DNA from: Ascidia mentula
Taxonomy: Eukaryota > Chordata > Ascidiacea > Phlebobranchia > Ascidiidae
Direction: 5' to 3'
DNA: 64,000 bases
Assembly: GCA_947561715.1 (NCBI GenBank)
Contig: OX387198.1
Location: 13,392,001-13,456,000, forward strand
The notes below the pieces were generated by a model, which was given only the letters and a program-made list of their open reading frames with translations, had not been told where the DNA came from and searched no databases. Every line of letters starts with the position of its first letter. Position 1 is the first letter of the stretch. The translations under genes and the position numbers were made by a program. Below, piece after piece: positions 1-11,949 of the stretch.

Positions 1-540
1 GTTTCTAGAGAAGAAGACCGTGACAAAGAGGTGAAGTTCATCAAGAATGCACTACGAAAGAATATGTATCCGTCAAGGATGTTTAGAAGAAAGCGGTCAA
101 GCCACAAGAAACAGCGCCAACTACCGGTACGATCGTTTTACCATATGTTCCTGTTCTAACAGACACGCTAAGGCGTATGATGTTGAACTATGGTATTGCG
201 GTCTACACAAAGCCACATAGAACACGAACACCTCGAGAAAGGTACGACCCAACCCAAAGGCGATGTGTATTATATTCCGTGTAAGGACTGCGGTGAAGCA
301 TACATCGGTGAAACCGGAAGCCCCGTTACATACCTGATCACGTGACGATACAAGCGGTGCCATTGTTATCGATTTCTTTTCTTGTGTTTTTTATTACGTT
401 TTTAGTTTTAATGCGCTTGATGCATTATCGTTGTGACATAACCCTGAGGAAATCTCGCCGGATGGTGAACGAAACGTCGGTTACAATAAACACTTTCGAA
501 ACTTAAGTGCCAGAAGAGCAATTCCTATTAACTACTATGC
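1..540 (+). mobile_element. Penelope-like retroelement fragment with GIY-YIG remnant
   Basis: The plus strand encodes, in three successive frames, the end of a Penelope-like element. First comes a basic stretch ending near residues NMYPSRMF. Next is a frame with LPYVPVLTDTLRRM, then one with CKDCGEAYIGETG, which matches the core of the GIY-YIG endonuclease that follows the reverse transcriptase in this family. Frame changes near 120 and 270 and a stop near 345 show the copy is dead. An AT-rich tail follows, with the motif cgaaacgtcgg near 472 that also occurs at 6510. The 5' part lies off the window. Family assignment rests on the GIY-YIG core and should hold; the exact 3' limit is a guess. 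Confidence 0.7.
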
Positions 541-2039
541 CTGGCAGCAAGAATAGCACTAGAAATATACTTTCTTTAAACATAAGGGAATGTTAACTCT
601 GGGTTGAAAAGCTGCGGCGACTTATCTGGGCATGGTCAGTCCATTCAAAATAATCCAAAACAACAACCGCATACCCACACTTCCTGTCTTTAATTTACGT
701 TAACCAAAGAAAGCCTGGCATTGGCTATCGCTATAGAAATTGAGATTCCAGAATCTATTTAATTTTTTTTGAATCGTGAAGCTAATTAAAGATGGCCTTG
801 AACATGTATAGATTTAAATAGCGCAGAAACTGAAGATGTCATTGCTAGGCCAAATTAATATTTCTGTTTATCAAAATAAATAATGAAAAGTATCGTATAC
901 TGGCGCTAATCGGCTGATATTCTTTTTGAGTTGTTTTGGATATTTGACAAGTGAAAACAGACCCGACGGCCACCATTGAACAGAACCGGTCTTGATGACA
1001 TTTTCTCTTCATTTTGTGCAAAGCTTTAAATATTTTGGCAAACACCTAACCAGTAGCAAACACCTAACCTGCTGTGCTGTAACCACGTTCGTACACTTCG
1101 ATAAACGCTTTATTCTGGGGCCAATCAAAACGATCATAAACAATACAAACCTCTTTCTTAAACAGAGCAAATTATTTTTACCTCACAGACAATCAGCAAC
1201 AAAATGGAACAGAAAATCAATGTGACGCGAAATATAACACAGATAAATATGTACAAATGTCCTCAGAGGGATAATGCACTGAATACAGAATCTCATAGCA
1301 AGTGCAAAGCAGCGATGGAGCAACGCGACCAATAAAATCTTTGTCAACATCTATCCTAGGGATCAATGTCCACTCAGAAAACCGGATCGAGACAAAGGAA
1401 ACGGACTTGGAAGTCTCCGCATCGCCTTCCGTCGGGTTGGTGTTTATTAATACATATAAGTCCCTCCTCAGCACTTATCGTTACGTTGTTACCAGACATG
1501 GTCGACGGTCTGCCAAAAAAATTTCTTGTTTAAAATAGGCTGCTCTGTGCAGTGAGTGTAAACACTATTTCAATTAAATCGTCTTCCATTTTTTTCTAAA
1601 ATTGGTTAATGAATGAATTTGTGACATCTAAAATGCCGTGAATTATAAGTCCCAAAACCAACAACTTATACTTCTGTACATCAAGTTGTGTACGACACGT
1701 ATTAAGTTGTAAGTTTATGGATCATGGATCACAATATTCTCAAAAAAATATTCCAGGCAGTGCACCGATTGGATCATGTATATAGTCGAGATTCAACCAC
1801 CAACCTTCCATCCGCCATCCTCGATTCTATAGCAACTGGATTAGCGCATAGGAGATGTGGATATTCGCGACGAAGTTGGACGAATGTCTCCTCGTCTCCC
1901 AAGCCACCGGGATCGTCTCTGTCCAACCATGGTGTCCATTGTGATCCGCACACTTCAAATACAAGTCGACATGTTTTTCAAAGTACAGTCTGTCTTCTGT
2001 AAGATGCTTACACAATGAGCGGTAGACATACAGCTGGTT
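541..2039. other. intergenic, no supported gene
   Basis: This is the AT-rich flank of the inverted duplication that starts near 2040. Short open frames exist on both strands, but none has a recognisable domain, good splice context or a counterpart near the other copies. The sequence beyond the breakpoint at about 2040 is not shared with the region beyond 57415, so the duplication ends here. Confidence 0.5.
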
Positions 2040-2209
2040 TAAAGTTGTAACTTGCTTATAGTTGGCGAAGTTTAAAGGTTTCAGAACATTCTCGAATTTT
2101 AATCTAAATCGTTTGAAAGGAAAAATGCAAGAGATTCATAAATCTGCGAGAAACCATCAACTTTATCGTATCTGAGGGTCTATTTTGTATCACGGTATCG
2201 CCATTGCAG

Positions 2210-5200
2210 GTGCGCTTTACCACTGTTGACGGATGCGTTTGCAACTTTGGTTATGTTTGGGAAAATGGAACTTGTGTTCGACTGGAGTCTTGCGGGTGTT
2301 ACCCCGACGACAAAGCATATGTTCCTCAACGTAATGGCTACTCGAGACAAATGCGGGGAAGTTACTATGGTTTTAGTTTCATTTTCGAACTTCTTGATTA
2401 TTTCCTGTTCCAATTCCAAACTACTCCATGTTCCAAAATAAGTTTTGATTTTCTATTTTCGTTAAACACAAACCCTCAGTATGGTAACAGGGTTGCAGGG
2501 TGATCTTTTCTAATATTTACGGGGAATCTGTTTTGATATTTCCCTCAACATAGATTTTCCAATTATTTTCGCATGCAGGTTTTATTGACACAAATTCCGA
2601 CTGTTCTCATCATCGCTGTGCTTGTAACGGACCGAATAAATGGGAGTGCAACGATTTAAGCTGCACCGGTGAAGAGGAATGCGTGGCAGTGGGTGGCGAC
2701 CACAAATGTCTGGTGCCGGTATGTGACAATTGTTAATAAAATTTACTTATCTATAGCATTTTTCACGTGATATTGGTTGACTTAAGTCAGAGTTTATTAT
2801 GTGACGCCTCGGATTCAAACGTCAATATAGAATAATTTAATTTAGGAAGTTGGATTTACTACGTATAAACTGTTGGGATGATTTGAATCAAAGTTTTTAT
2901 CTAGATCGTATTCAATAAAGTACAGAAAAAACGGAAATTGTACTTTTACAATTTGTGTTGTCCACTGTATGCGTTTGATATAATAGTAGATAACCATAGC
3001 TGCATTATTTCAATATGAGTGGAAACTTGTTTACAGAATGCAGAGTGCTTGGTCTGGGGCAACTCGTTCGATTCCACCGTCGATGGACGTCAATACAACT
3101 TTAATGGAAGTTGCCAATACATCGCCATGGGGTAACAAATTATAATTTTCCATATGTGGTCTGCTAAAGAGTTACGACTGAATTCGTAGTATTGGAAAAA
3201 ACATATTTCAGTATTCGTTACACATAGTTCAAGTCTTTTAGTTTCTCTTGGTTTGATGTTACAAGTCACGTCTCGGGTAGTAGGAGCAAATACTCAACTC
3301 AGGCAATCATAAAGTTACAAAGCTAAGCAAAATTTTCGATTGATAATTATTGTTTTTGGTAACATATTTAAAATAACTGGAAACCGTGATAACACAGCTG
3401 TTGCTAAACGAAGATATGTTGAAGTTGAAATAAACTTCGAAGTCGTATTTATTTTGCTCTCATTGCCGCTTCCTGATAGCGTTCCTTAAATAAAGAATTC
3501 GATTTAGTGGTGCTATAACGTAGGAAAAGCCGAAAAATAAATTTTGGTAGCACCTCCATATAGTGAAAATATTTATTTTACAAAGAACCGTATTACCTTG
3601 CGACCAATGCAATTATCTGTACAGGGTTTTGGAAAGTGAGGAACTCGGCATTCCGACACACAGAGTCACTGTACAACGCAACCATAAGTTGGCAAATGGA
3701 AAACGTGGCTTGTTTGTGACACTCACAACGATCAGCGAACCTCGTATCGAAGTCCTAATGCACTCCCGCTGGAATTTCGTAAAAGAAAGTAATTTTTCAA
3801 TCGTATTTCGTTCTTCATGGCTGTTTTTAAAACAAACAACCACGTATTTAGTTAAACCTACAAAATCATTGCCACAAGAAATATTTTTCCATTCAGTAAA
3901 ACTGACCTAATTTTCCTTGGGCAGGTCGACGGACTCAAGGTTCGCCCAGGAAGCAATTACCGTGGAGTGCATTTCATCTCACGAGGCAGCTTCATGACTG
4001 TTCGCTTCGAGTTTGGAGTCACCCTGCGACTCAGCTCAATGGAAGGGTAAATTATACATCCCAAATTTTCGTTCAGTCAATGCAACAATTGTTGAACAAT
4101 ATTAAATTTTATAAGCTCGATAATTTTAAGTCAGAATTTTCGGTTTAATCGACGCGTTTTGAAAAGGTTTTGTCAACTATCAGATTAGACCTATGGACAC
4201 TGAGAATCCATCTGGGAAATCTTATCATACAGATTAATTTAATTATGTGGTTATAAGTTATTTGCACGCTTACGCACATTAATTTTCCGGCATTGTTTGA
4301 CCAGTATTTTACCACCTAGAATATATTTAATAGTGATCAAGTATTTTAAGATTGTACATGACCACGATTTATTGATTGACAGAACTAATACGAAAGAACT
4401 CTAATTAAAAAGATATAATAAACTGAGGTCTAATTATTTTTTCAGCCTTGTGATTTCGGTTAGCGGACTGCTCCGTGACCGAACCACAGGACTCTGTGGA
4501 ACATTTGACAACAACCCACTCAACGACTACATCATGGACGCCGACGGCACTCTGGCGAGTGGAGTTGCTCAATTTGGAAACGCATGGAAGTGGCCAAATG
4601 TTCCCGACAACACGTGAGTACAATTATGTTACAGGCAGTACAAAATGGACACGCTGGGAGGGTGATATCTAAAATATTTTTTATTGTTTAATCCGATGTT
4701 AAATGACGCATTAGAAGCACACAAGACTCAGTCACCCCTATATTGCCCCAAAACCAACTTCAACACTAGCGTTCAAGATTAGTTTAGTTCCTCGCTCAAC
4801 TTTTTTTATTTATTAGGTGTAGTGAAGGAAGCGAAAGCCACCCTTGTCCGAACTCTCGCTTCCTCGACTACTTACAAGGTCCCAGCTCTTGCGGAGTGCT
4901 CGACAGCGCCATCTTCGACTCGTGTCGATCTGTCGTCGACAAAACCGCTCACCAGTGGGCGTGCGTGAATTCGCTTTGCAACGCAGGACGATGTGATGGT
5001 GTTGATTTCCTTTATGCCATCGAAACCACCTTGTTTGGATTCATCACCGAATGTGTTGTACGAGGCGGGACTTTCCCAACCGGTGTTCGCCCGTGGATCG
5101 GATTTAGAGCAACATGTTCGGAAAATTGTCATTACGAGGAAGGGGCTTCCCCTTGCCAACCAACGTGTTCTGACAAGGACGGTTCGATGTGTCTTGGATG

Positions 5201-7570
5201 GAGAGAGTTGGTCCGCGCACCTGCGGTTGAAGGTGAACAAAGATGGAAAACAAATAAACAAAATCGGCCAATTGCTAAAGTATTGCCTTGTTAAAGAAAA
5301 TTGAAGTTTGATTTTCAAAGGTTAAACACTTTTTAAAAAACTCGATGGTCTTTAGTACGTAATTCGTATGGTGGCTTACATTAGGAATTATAAGAACTAA
5401 CATTTAACAACTTGATTTTTTCGATCGAGGCAATTTGTTGTTTTGTTTGTCTGCCAATTGCGAAAGTATTGCCTTGTTAAAGAAAATTGAAGTTTGTTCT
5501 TTTAAATCCAGCTGTAGAAACTCGATGGTCAGAAGTACGTAATTCGTATGGTGGCAACTTAATTATGTCGACCCCGACAATTTGCTGTTTTGTTTGTCAG
5601 GATGTGTGTGCGACGAAGGTTATATCTTCAGCACAGGGGAATGTGTACCGATGAACAAGTGCGGTTGTTTATCTGAGGGACTTTGCTACAACGTAATGGT
5701 CGTCTGTGCACTTGTTTCAACTGGCACTAAATGTATTGGTGGAAATAACCTATTCATAAACATCGCTAAACGGACAGTTTCAATTGTGTATAGACCAGGG
5801 GATTTCCTATTTCTTGGGTGAACCACTCACTGAATCAATGTTTTGTGTATAACATACAACCTATGTTTGTAAAACATGAAACTTGTAATTTTATATTTTG
5901 ATATTTCCACAACAAAAATACTTCAAGGTATTTCGAATCTCAGGCTGCTCTGTTTCATTTTTACTCCATGTTAAATACAGCACGGAGATTGCCAAGCAGA
6001 TGCCAGTTGCGAGAAAAAGTGCCAGTGTCGCAACGGGGATTGGGATTGTGAATCTGATACTTGCCTTACGGATGAAATATGCGGACTGAGAGATGGAGAA
6101 TGGGGATGCCACTACACTGGTTAATTTTTTTATTCCTTTTGTAAAAGCTGGATTGTGTTTGTTCATACGTTGCAGCAATTTTACCAGCTATTATGCATCT
6201 GGCTGCGGAATTATTTCAAGATCCAATCCTATAAAATTAAATTCCTTCAGATTTATGCAAGTACGAAAATGGTGGCTGCAGTCAAAACTGTTCTACGTCC
6301 AACGACACGGCCATCTGCAGTTGCTTCCCTGGTTACGCGCTTGGCGAAGATGGAAAAACGTGTTTCCGAATCAGTAAGTAATCATGTGTCCCAATTGTTG
6401 TTACATGCCTTGGCGCATTTACGCATCTATCCGGATTCAACTTGACACATACCTGTCAACGTATTTGGAAGCCTGATGAAGTCTTGCTCTATGGCAGACG
6501 AAACGTCGGAAAAATTAAGTACGTTAATTTTGTTTGGTTTTCGGAAATCGTTTATTCATGATATGCCGTCCATATAAACTTCTTAGTAGATCTTGATGAT
6601 TTTTGGCATCCACAAAAACTTTTTTCTGTACTTAAAAGCTTTCACTTTGACCTGGACTGCCTGGCTGGATACTGACAATCCAACAGGATGTGGGGATGAT
6701 GAGAGCTGGAAGAGGATCAGAAGTCACCATCCTGATATTGAATGTGATCACCCGGTTGCGGTTGACAAGAAAGTCATTGCTTTGCGTTCACCTGGGTAAG
6801 TTATTTAGTTTTCCGTCAACCCAGTGACAAGTTCACAGGAAAATTATAACATTTAAGTCCTAGAAAGATGCATTTTCTTGTTGCAAATAACAATAAACAA
6901 ATTAGCAACAAATTTATAATCTCCTGCATATTTTGTGAACAAATTCATCTTTGTGTTATTTGATGGAATTTAAAAGTAGATTTGTCAGAAAAGTAACAAA
7001 TCACGGTTTCCCTATGCAGACTACGTTTTCAAAATGGAAAGGTAATTAATATTTGATTCCGGAAGCCCGTTGTCTCCTTCCTGCAGGGACCGACATAAGT
7101 TTACAAATATGTAAAAAATTTTAATGACCTCGCGTGATAACCTGTACGCATACAACAAAATTATTAATCATTTTTAGCAACGTGTTATAGAATTTACTGT
7201 CATTCAGGAACTTTCCTTGACGCAACACAAGCCCGAACTTATGGCAAAGTATTAGAGTATGAACTTGTTAATAACATGGGGTGCCATGATGGATTTAAAC
7301 TCGAGATTGCCGACTTCGTGTGTTGCAACCACGTTAAACCCCCAATCTGTATATTTTTAATTTTGTATCAATACGTAATGTACTTTAATGTCATACTTAA
7401 CTTTTGTTGATACTAATGGCGATATGTGTAACGTGCTTCTTTGCAGAACTGTCTTTAATGTGACACTTCGCTACGATTCACCGGAAGAGGGAGTTATGTG
7501 CGACAACACCGACCAAGAAGATGGCAACCTGTGTCCAGACTACAAGATCAGGTTCCTTTGCGTGTCGTAA
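2210..7570 (+). pseudogene. copy C: 5'-truncated, damaged VWD-EGF-WxxW paralogue
   Basis: Twelve exon equivalents of the 3' half of gene B: 2210-2330, 2579-2718, 3037-3131, 3625-3784, 3925-4046, 4446-4613, 4817-5232, 5601-5692, 5981-6119, 6251-6373, 6639-6795 and 7447-7570 (TAA). They encode the end of TIL2, a Cys-rich linker, VWD3, C8-3 with TIL3, a linker, EGF and WxxW. No signal peptide, vWA, CCP, VWD1 or VWD2 is present upstream. Damage: the first exon is one base shorter than in A and B (121 against 122), which shifts the frame unless a new upstream exon enters in phase 0. The donor after 3784 reads GA instead of GT because a stretch beginning at a repeated GTAAAAG was deleted; the next GT adds 4 nt and breaks the frame. 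The exon before WxxW is missing, which is phase-neutral, and a WxxW cysteine is Phe. The other exons are open, so the decay is recent. Confidence 0.8.
6420..6540 (+). repeat. repeat insertion shared by copies C and B
   Basis: This intronic stretch after the EGF exon contains a cctgatgaag...cgaaacgtcgg tail like those of Penelope-type or SINE elements. It is mirrored at 53045-53160 in the same intron of B but not seen in A. It therefore inserted after A and B separated and before C was copied from B. Confidence 0.6.
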
Positions 7571-7730
7571 TTGACACGTGATCCGCGCAACTACCAATGA
7601 TGGTTTCCCAACACATTTTTCTTTATTGCTTGTATTCGCTATTCGCTCGATATTTGTATTATAGCTTTTCGCAGCATTATCCTTGAAACATGCAAAAATG
7701 TCGCTCATGCATTTAATAGTGCATTTGTTT

Positions 7731-9634
7731 GACCGAAATTAGCGTTTCCCTAAACCGGCTAACGCCCAGGCTACTCCGCACTGACGGCCTATCGCAAAGA
7801 CCTAGAGTCACACGACCAAGGTGTCTACTTTTGTAATAAAATAGGAAGACGCTAATAGGTATACAAGAGTAAAACGGTAAAAGTAGGAAAAAAACAACGT
7901 TTGTTCCAAAACAAAAAGGACATTCCACTGCAACTAGCGTTCGACAACAATTACTTCTCGCAACTACCAAAATAAAAAACAGTGTTTTCCACTCGCCACC
8001 ACCAGAGAACTGACCCGACTTATCCATCAATCATTTCGCCGCCAGCACGTTAACCAATTACTGCGTTTGCCACGCATGCATGACCGCTCGGGCGTATAAA
8101 ATCAAGTAAAAGAATATGGATCTACTGTAGATTTTGTCCATTCACGACAAAACTTGCAAAATCGTTATGCGCAACTTTAAAATTTTACTCCGTGGTTCGT
8201 GGCGAAATATTTCAACCTCCTGCGATTCAGCAGAGACTTTCGAGTTAACAGAGTTTTGATGTTTAAACGACGTGCTCACATTTTTGCGTAGGTTGACTCT
8301 GCTTTGAAAGCCATGCTGGTAACAGCCTATTGACTTAACTTTGAGCAACTTAATTCTGCACCAGCACTGTTACATTTTTCGGTAGAGGTTTGATTTGAAC
8401 CCATGTTAAATTTCTGTTTCGCTAGCCCTCCAGCTCTACCGTTTAGCTGCGCAAAGTAACTGCAATGATACAGTCAATAAAATCACATGGTTGTCTGATG
8501 TTACCGCAAGCTGATCAACAAATCTTTTATTTTGTTAAAGGGAAATTGCAACGAAATGTAACGAGTGTCCAGCAATACATAGGAGTGACTACAGCTGCAA
8601 TGGCAACATAACACTATATGTCTTGTCAGAAAATATATAAAATTTATTATAACGGTTGCATGTTTGCAGGTTATTCACATAAAAAGAATTTTAAAGTTAC
8701 ATGTATCCAGCAAAATCCAATTAAACGCGTGTCATTTACATCACCTAAACATTTTTATCCTACCAGCCGTTTGGTCAAAACACGGATATCTAGCGAACCT
8801 AAGCGGACACAAATAGTTTTGTATAACGGACTTCTCCGTAAACTAAACAGAAATATGACAAACACACGTGGCTAACCATGCTAAACCGTACATTCCTTTA
8901 AAATAATTAAATATAAGTAGGTCTATTTCGCCACCATATTGGTCACTAATTGCACTATATACTGGGACAGTAACCTGCACATGAACGTATGTCGATTTTG
9001 CTAGAATAAAATCAAAACCACATTTGGTGAATTTTTTTGTGTTGTGAATTTATTGTCACATGCTTCAGTACAAATACCCAACACAAAACTGTGATAATTT
9101 CATTGTTTGTAAGTTCGTGCTTTGTGGCTCTCATCGCCATTTAGAGGTATTCCGCCATCTGTAAAACTGTCAACCTCTACAAAAAATTGAAAGAATGTGA
9201 ATGCATTTTACTATCAGTGTCGAGTGTGATCCACTGTAAATAGATTATTGATTTATTTAAGTTTAACAATTGCTCAGAGTTTGTCTGCCTATTCTAATGT
9301 GTTTAGCCTGAAAGCACATTTTTGGAGTGTTTGTATCGTTATTTGAATTTCAAGACACGTAAAACAAATAAAGCAGAACTCTGTTAATACGAATTCGACA
9401 TTTGATTAGGAAAACTCCCGGATGCTTGAAGAAGTTTATTTCAAGCCTGTCGCTTTGTATATGGTAGGATATCGGCAAAGTAACAAAAAACACTGCACGC
9501 CGTGTTGTAAACAAACATGAACATGAACGTTTAGTGAATGTACGGACAAAGCAGGAAAATACTCCCTAATCTCCATTACGATATGCGAAAATGCAACTCT
9601 TAGGTCATTCGAAATTAGCATTAAATATTCCGGT
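7731..9634. other. intergenic, no supported gene; tRNA-like relic inside
   Basis: AT-rich spacer between the end of copy C and the peptide cluster. Open frames here are short and featureless. The only structured feature I see is the tRNA-like relic at 8385-8455, listed separately. Confidence 0.4.
8385..8455 (-). repeat. tRNA-derived SINE-like relic
   Basis: On the minus strand an A-box-like CAGCTAAACGGTAGAGC is followed about 40 nt later by a B-box-like GGGTTCAAATC, close to the spacing of an RNA polymerase III tRNA promoter. The arms do not pair into an acceptor stem or a proper T stem. I therefore read it as a decayed tRNA-derived SINE and not as a tRNA gene. A second B-box-like GGGTTTAAATCC occurs near 18702 on the plus strand. 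Confidence 0.35.
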
Positions 9635-10008
9635 TTATCCGTAGGTTTTTGTCAGGAAAAAGTTTCCGAATAATTTGCAACCTACAACCTCGTACGAAAT
9701 AGCCGAATTTAAGGGATTAACTGAATGCGGATAAACCGAGTTCGACTGTAACTTAATATCATTCATGTTTAAAATACGTACCAAATGCTTCAGACTGGTC
9801 GTTATTATCAACATCACGCCTGTAATAAAATAATCGTTCAATTGGAAAACGCTCGTACTGCACATTGTTATTAGAGAATGCTCATTTTGTTAAATATCAG
9901 TAGTCTACATTTTATTTCAAAAAATTCAAACCTCGTTGAATATGCAGCAAAGCCTACGTTTGCAACTATGCTTATCATCAGACATAGAATCAACATTCTT
10001 GTCAACAT
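9635..10008 (-). CDS. small secreted peptide 1 (66 aa, three exons)
   Basis: Exon 1 is 9932-10008 (77 nt, phase 2), exon 2 is 9782-9819 (38 nt, phase 1) and a candidate exon 3 is 9635-9720 (86 nt, stop TAA). Exon 1 encodes a signal peptide, MLTRMLILCLMISIVANVGF, followed by AAYSTR. It has the same length, phase and LILCL..VAN..FA pattern as peptides 3 and 4. Exon 2 encodes RDVDNNDQSEAF and matches peptide 3 in length and phase. Exon 3 is the weakest part. It has the same length as peptide 4 exon 3 and a GCKLFG motif where the others have G-x3-F-D, but its sequence is otherwise different. Function unknown; presumably exported and perhaps processed. No hit to a known family was recognised. Confidence 0.6.
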
Positions 10009-11949
10009 CTTTTCGTGTACAACTATAGGTGTTATCTAAGCTTGTAGAAAATTATTAATTCATATCATACACATTATAAATCCTATCGTACAAACCAATT
10101 GTATTCAAGGCATATTGGGAAGTAATTTCATGTAAATGCAAAATTTAAAAGTTAAGTTACTATTGTGAAAATTACAAAGGCTGACAGCAACCGCAGCAAA
10201 GGAACTATTTTTGGCGAAATTTTTAGTATGTTGTGAGGCCGTTACGGACACGTCAGTAATGATAAAATCTGCCGAGCCTCTATTGTTTTCACTGCTCGTT
10301 TGCACCAATGGGAAATGGTTCCTTTGTCGAGTCCTTTCCTGTAACATGAGCATTACGTAGCGAACATATGTTTGCAATTAAAAATCAAATCTTTGTTGTG
10401 CCAGAGAAGAAGGCAAAGCTTACCGGATAACATGACGTTAGTATCACATGAAGGAGAACAAAAGAGCAAATTATTATATTACAACGGCGGACAGAGTGCA
10501 CACTGTTTTGATTTTTTAGGTCTTATTATCGCAACTTGTGACTTCTCCTTATCTCATGGAGTAACAAAACATCTCTATTTAAAATTATTATGTTCAATCG
10601 ATTTGCTTATAATATTAGAAAAAAAACGTTTCGTTTTGGATAATTCCATTTACTCAAAGTGGAAGTCTTTGCTTGGCCGTTTGGTCAGCAAAGTCGTCTG
10701 ATAGTCACACCAGCTGCACTGATGAGACCTAACAAGGTCGAAACAGTGGCCATATGTCTGCAGCTTACACGATTCCATTTACGTATGACGGTTTAAAACG
10801 GGTTTTACACCGTGGGTCCGCAGCTGGTGAAAGGTTTCCGAGCCTTGTTTTATACGAGGGTGAACATATCCATGAAAAAAAACACATATCTTATCATTTG
10901 CGGCAATCATAGAAGACAAAACTATTCAGATTTACGTTCAATTTACTGTATGAAAGTGTGAGGCTACTTGCTTTTTTTTGTTTACGTACCTGGAGGGGGT
11001 TATGTCTCACACAGCTGTAAACTATCATAACAATTTGTCAAACTTGGTAAATTCTTTATTCACCACCAAACCAATGACCAGACACGCAGGCAAAATGTAT
11101 GGGCTCGTATTTATTAATTTTTTTATGACGCATTGCTGGGCTACACATTTTACAAAACCCCAGCTGTTATCAAAAACTCATGTAAATAGCTTTACTTGCA
11201 GTAGATAACCCTTTGAAGCAATATTGTTCTCAGGTATACTTTTCATCATATCGTTTACCGGTAATGCAATATAGCTGTTTTGATATGGTACAAAAACCCC
11301 CTTCTTGAATCAGATAGAAAGTCTGGTTATAGCATTCGTGGCTGTAGCTAATTGGTCTGCTGCGCTGCACTACTTTTAAAATTTCGCAGGGGCGTCGCGA
11401 GCAAGTAAAAATGCGAACCAACGATATGTCAGTCTGTTATTTTCTAAGAAAATTATTTTTTTGCGGGAAATCCATATCCTATTGTTCCATACAATATGTT
11501 TGAACCAATGCGGAAAGATCAATTTACCGAGTGCTTTATGATGAAATGGGGATTGTTGTTGTTTTCCACCACTTTCGTTTGTATAATCAGAAAACGAGAA
11601 ACTTACTTGCACAAGTTACAGCGTATAAAAATGAAGATCTCGTTGTTACAAAATCACGCGTTCACCGTTCATTCGTTATTACCCTGCACTGATATATTTT
11701 GATTTGTGATATTATTGTTTAATTTGACAGCTGCAATCAACACTTCTTTCAACTCCAACCCAGAACATTACAGAGACTTTTAAGTAATTAGTCAGCGAAG
11801 TATACACCAAAAGCTACCAGTGTATGCTCATTTTCCGAGATGCTGATGGTTTGAAATGTTGCTTGCAAAGACGACATAAGCGACATGATGCCAATTATAC
11901 TTTATTTGCTGATGCATGTACAAGTATACATTAACGTGCTGATTTGTTA
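10009..11949. other. spacer with repeats between peptide genes
   Basis: Holds a copy of the gatgagacc-ggtcgaaac repeat at 10701-10766. A degenerate copy of the tandem unit element lies near 10290-10330 (gtttgcaccaatgggaaatgg on plus, counterparts near 14275 and 16875). A plus-strand open frame of 109 codons at 10372-10701 shows no domain or codon signature that I trust. Nothing else supported. Confidence 0.4.
10701..10766 (+). repeat. short dispersed repeat, copy 1
   Basis: Contains cagctgcactgatgagacc, then ggtcgaaacagt, then gtctgcagct. The same order of words recurs at 12191-12243, 17191-17247, 63031-63100 and 63875-63945. That makes it a short interspersed family of about 60-70 bp core. 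Confidence 0.75.

Larger units (their letters stand above)
2040..7730 (+). repeat. left arm of a segmental inverted duplication
   Basis: Exons and introns alike are recognisable in reverse complement at about 51290-57415. Examples are the intron before the first exon (about 2045-2200 against 57260-57410), a shared repeat insertion after the EGF exon (6420-6530 against 53045-53160) and the 3' flank just after the stop (7590-7730 against 51290-51400). The two arms are separated by about 43.5 kb that contains gene A and the peptide cluster. Limits were placed where similarity visibly stops. Confidence 0.85.

Noticed and set aside
4872..5318. 148-codon minus-strand ORF over the large C8/TIL exon of copy C
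   Set aside because: It is the antisense shadow of the C8-3/TIL3 exon; the same shadow appears at 23190-23609 and 54126-54347 over the paralogous exons.
7207..7350. Extra exon of copy C before the last exon
   Set aside because: Frames and phases do not fit: the WxxW exon ends in phase 2 and the final exon begins by completing that codon, as in gene A, where the segment is absent.
9720..9745. Acceptor at about 9745 for the last exon of small peptide 1
   Set aside because: It gives only eight residues before TAA and no G-x3-F motif; the acceptor at 9721 reproduces the exon length of small peptide 4.
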